Assembly (NCBI GenBank): GCA_026874595.1
Contig: CM049308.1
Span: forward strand, 26,586,367 to 26,650,366
Length of the DNA stretch: 64,000 nt
Direction of reading: 5' to 3'
Origin: Sipunculus nudus
Taxonomy: Eukaryota > Annelida > Sipuncula > Golfingiida > Sipunculidae
Position 1 is the stretch's first letter, and each line of letters opens with the position of its first letter. A program made the translations under genes and the position numbers. Positions 63,998-64,000 of this stretch are shown in pieces. The notes beneath the pieces are model-generated. The model worked only from the letters and a program-made list of their open reading frames with translations, did not search any database and had not been told where the DNA came from.

Positions 63998-64000
63998 CAT
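63918..64000. repeat. Compound (CT)n(TA)n microsatellite at the window end
   Basis: About 29 CT units followed by about 10 TA units; it may continue beyond the window. Confidence 0.95.

Overview
The window looks like animal nuclear DNA from a gene-poor region. It is AT-rich, full of (TA)n, (CT)n, (ATT)n and poly(C)/poly(G) tracts, carries short non-autonomous transposons and two large minisatellite arrays, and has only one convincing coding exon, which has a proper intron acceptor. Nothing fixes the species. The repeat style (hAT-like CAGGGG ends, tails ending in GGCGGAGGTA) would suit a marine invertebrate, perhaps a mollusc or another lophotrochozoan; that is inference with low certainty.

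Layout. 1-2900: 3' end of a plus-strand gene with EGF-like repeats (exon 1869-2176, phase-1 acceptor, stop, AATAAA signals). 2900-26400: noncoding DNA in which AT-rich stretches alternate with GC-richer, repeat-poor islands (about 5.3-6.0, 7.9-9.0, 10.5-11.2, 14.0-15.4, 17.8-18.5, 19.7-21.0 and 22.1-23.1 kb). The islands at 8.4 and 20.4 kb contain paralogous copies of one ~105-bp motif assembly with fixed spacing, the best sign of duplicated regulatory DNA. 26.4-29.2 kb: a 36-bp minisatellite with an internal ~1151-bp higher-order duplication. 29.6-29.8 kb: a possible minus-strand coding fragment. 31.7-37.5 kb: a nest of small elements, including a complete 430-bp TRIM-type LTR element with a tRNA-Pro primer binding site and a tRNA-like module in its LTRs, a damaged second copy, another LTR next to an unusually long tRNA-Ser complementarity, and TIR elements. 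38.3-39.3, 45.1-45.8 and 49.4-50.2 kb: further unique GC-richer islands. 53.0-61.9 kb: a ~8.9-kb satellite of 49-bp units (about 180 copies) with two recent segmental duplications (1273 and 973 bp). 62-64 kb: unremarkable noncoding DNA ending in a (CT)n(TA)n microsatellite.

The pattern of one gene end followed by ~60 kb without convincing exons but with many candidate islands would fit a regulatory gene desert next to a developmental gene. This is inference: conservation, chromatin and transcripts were not available. No rRNA gene, intact functional tRNA gene, CRISPR array or prokaryotic feature was seen.
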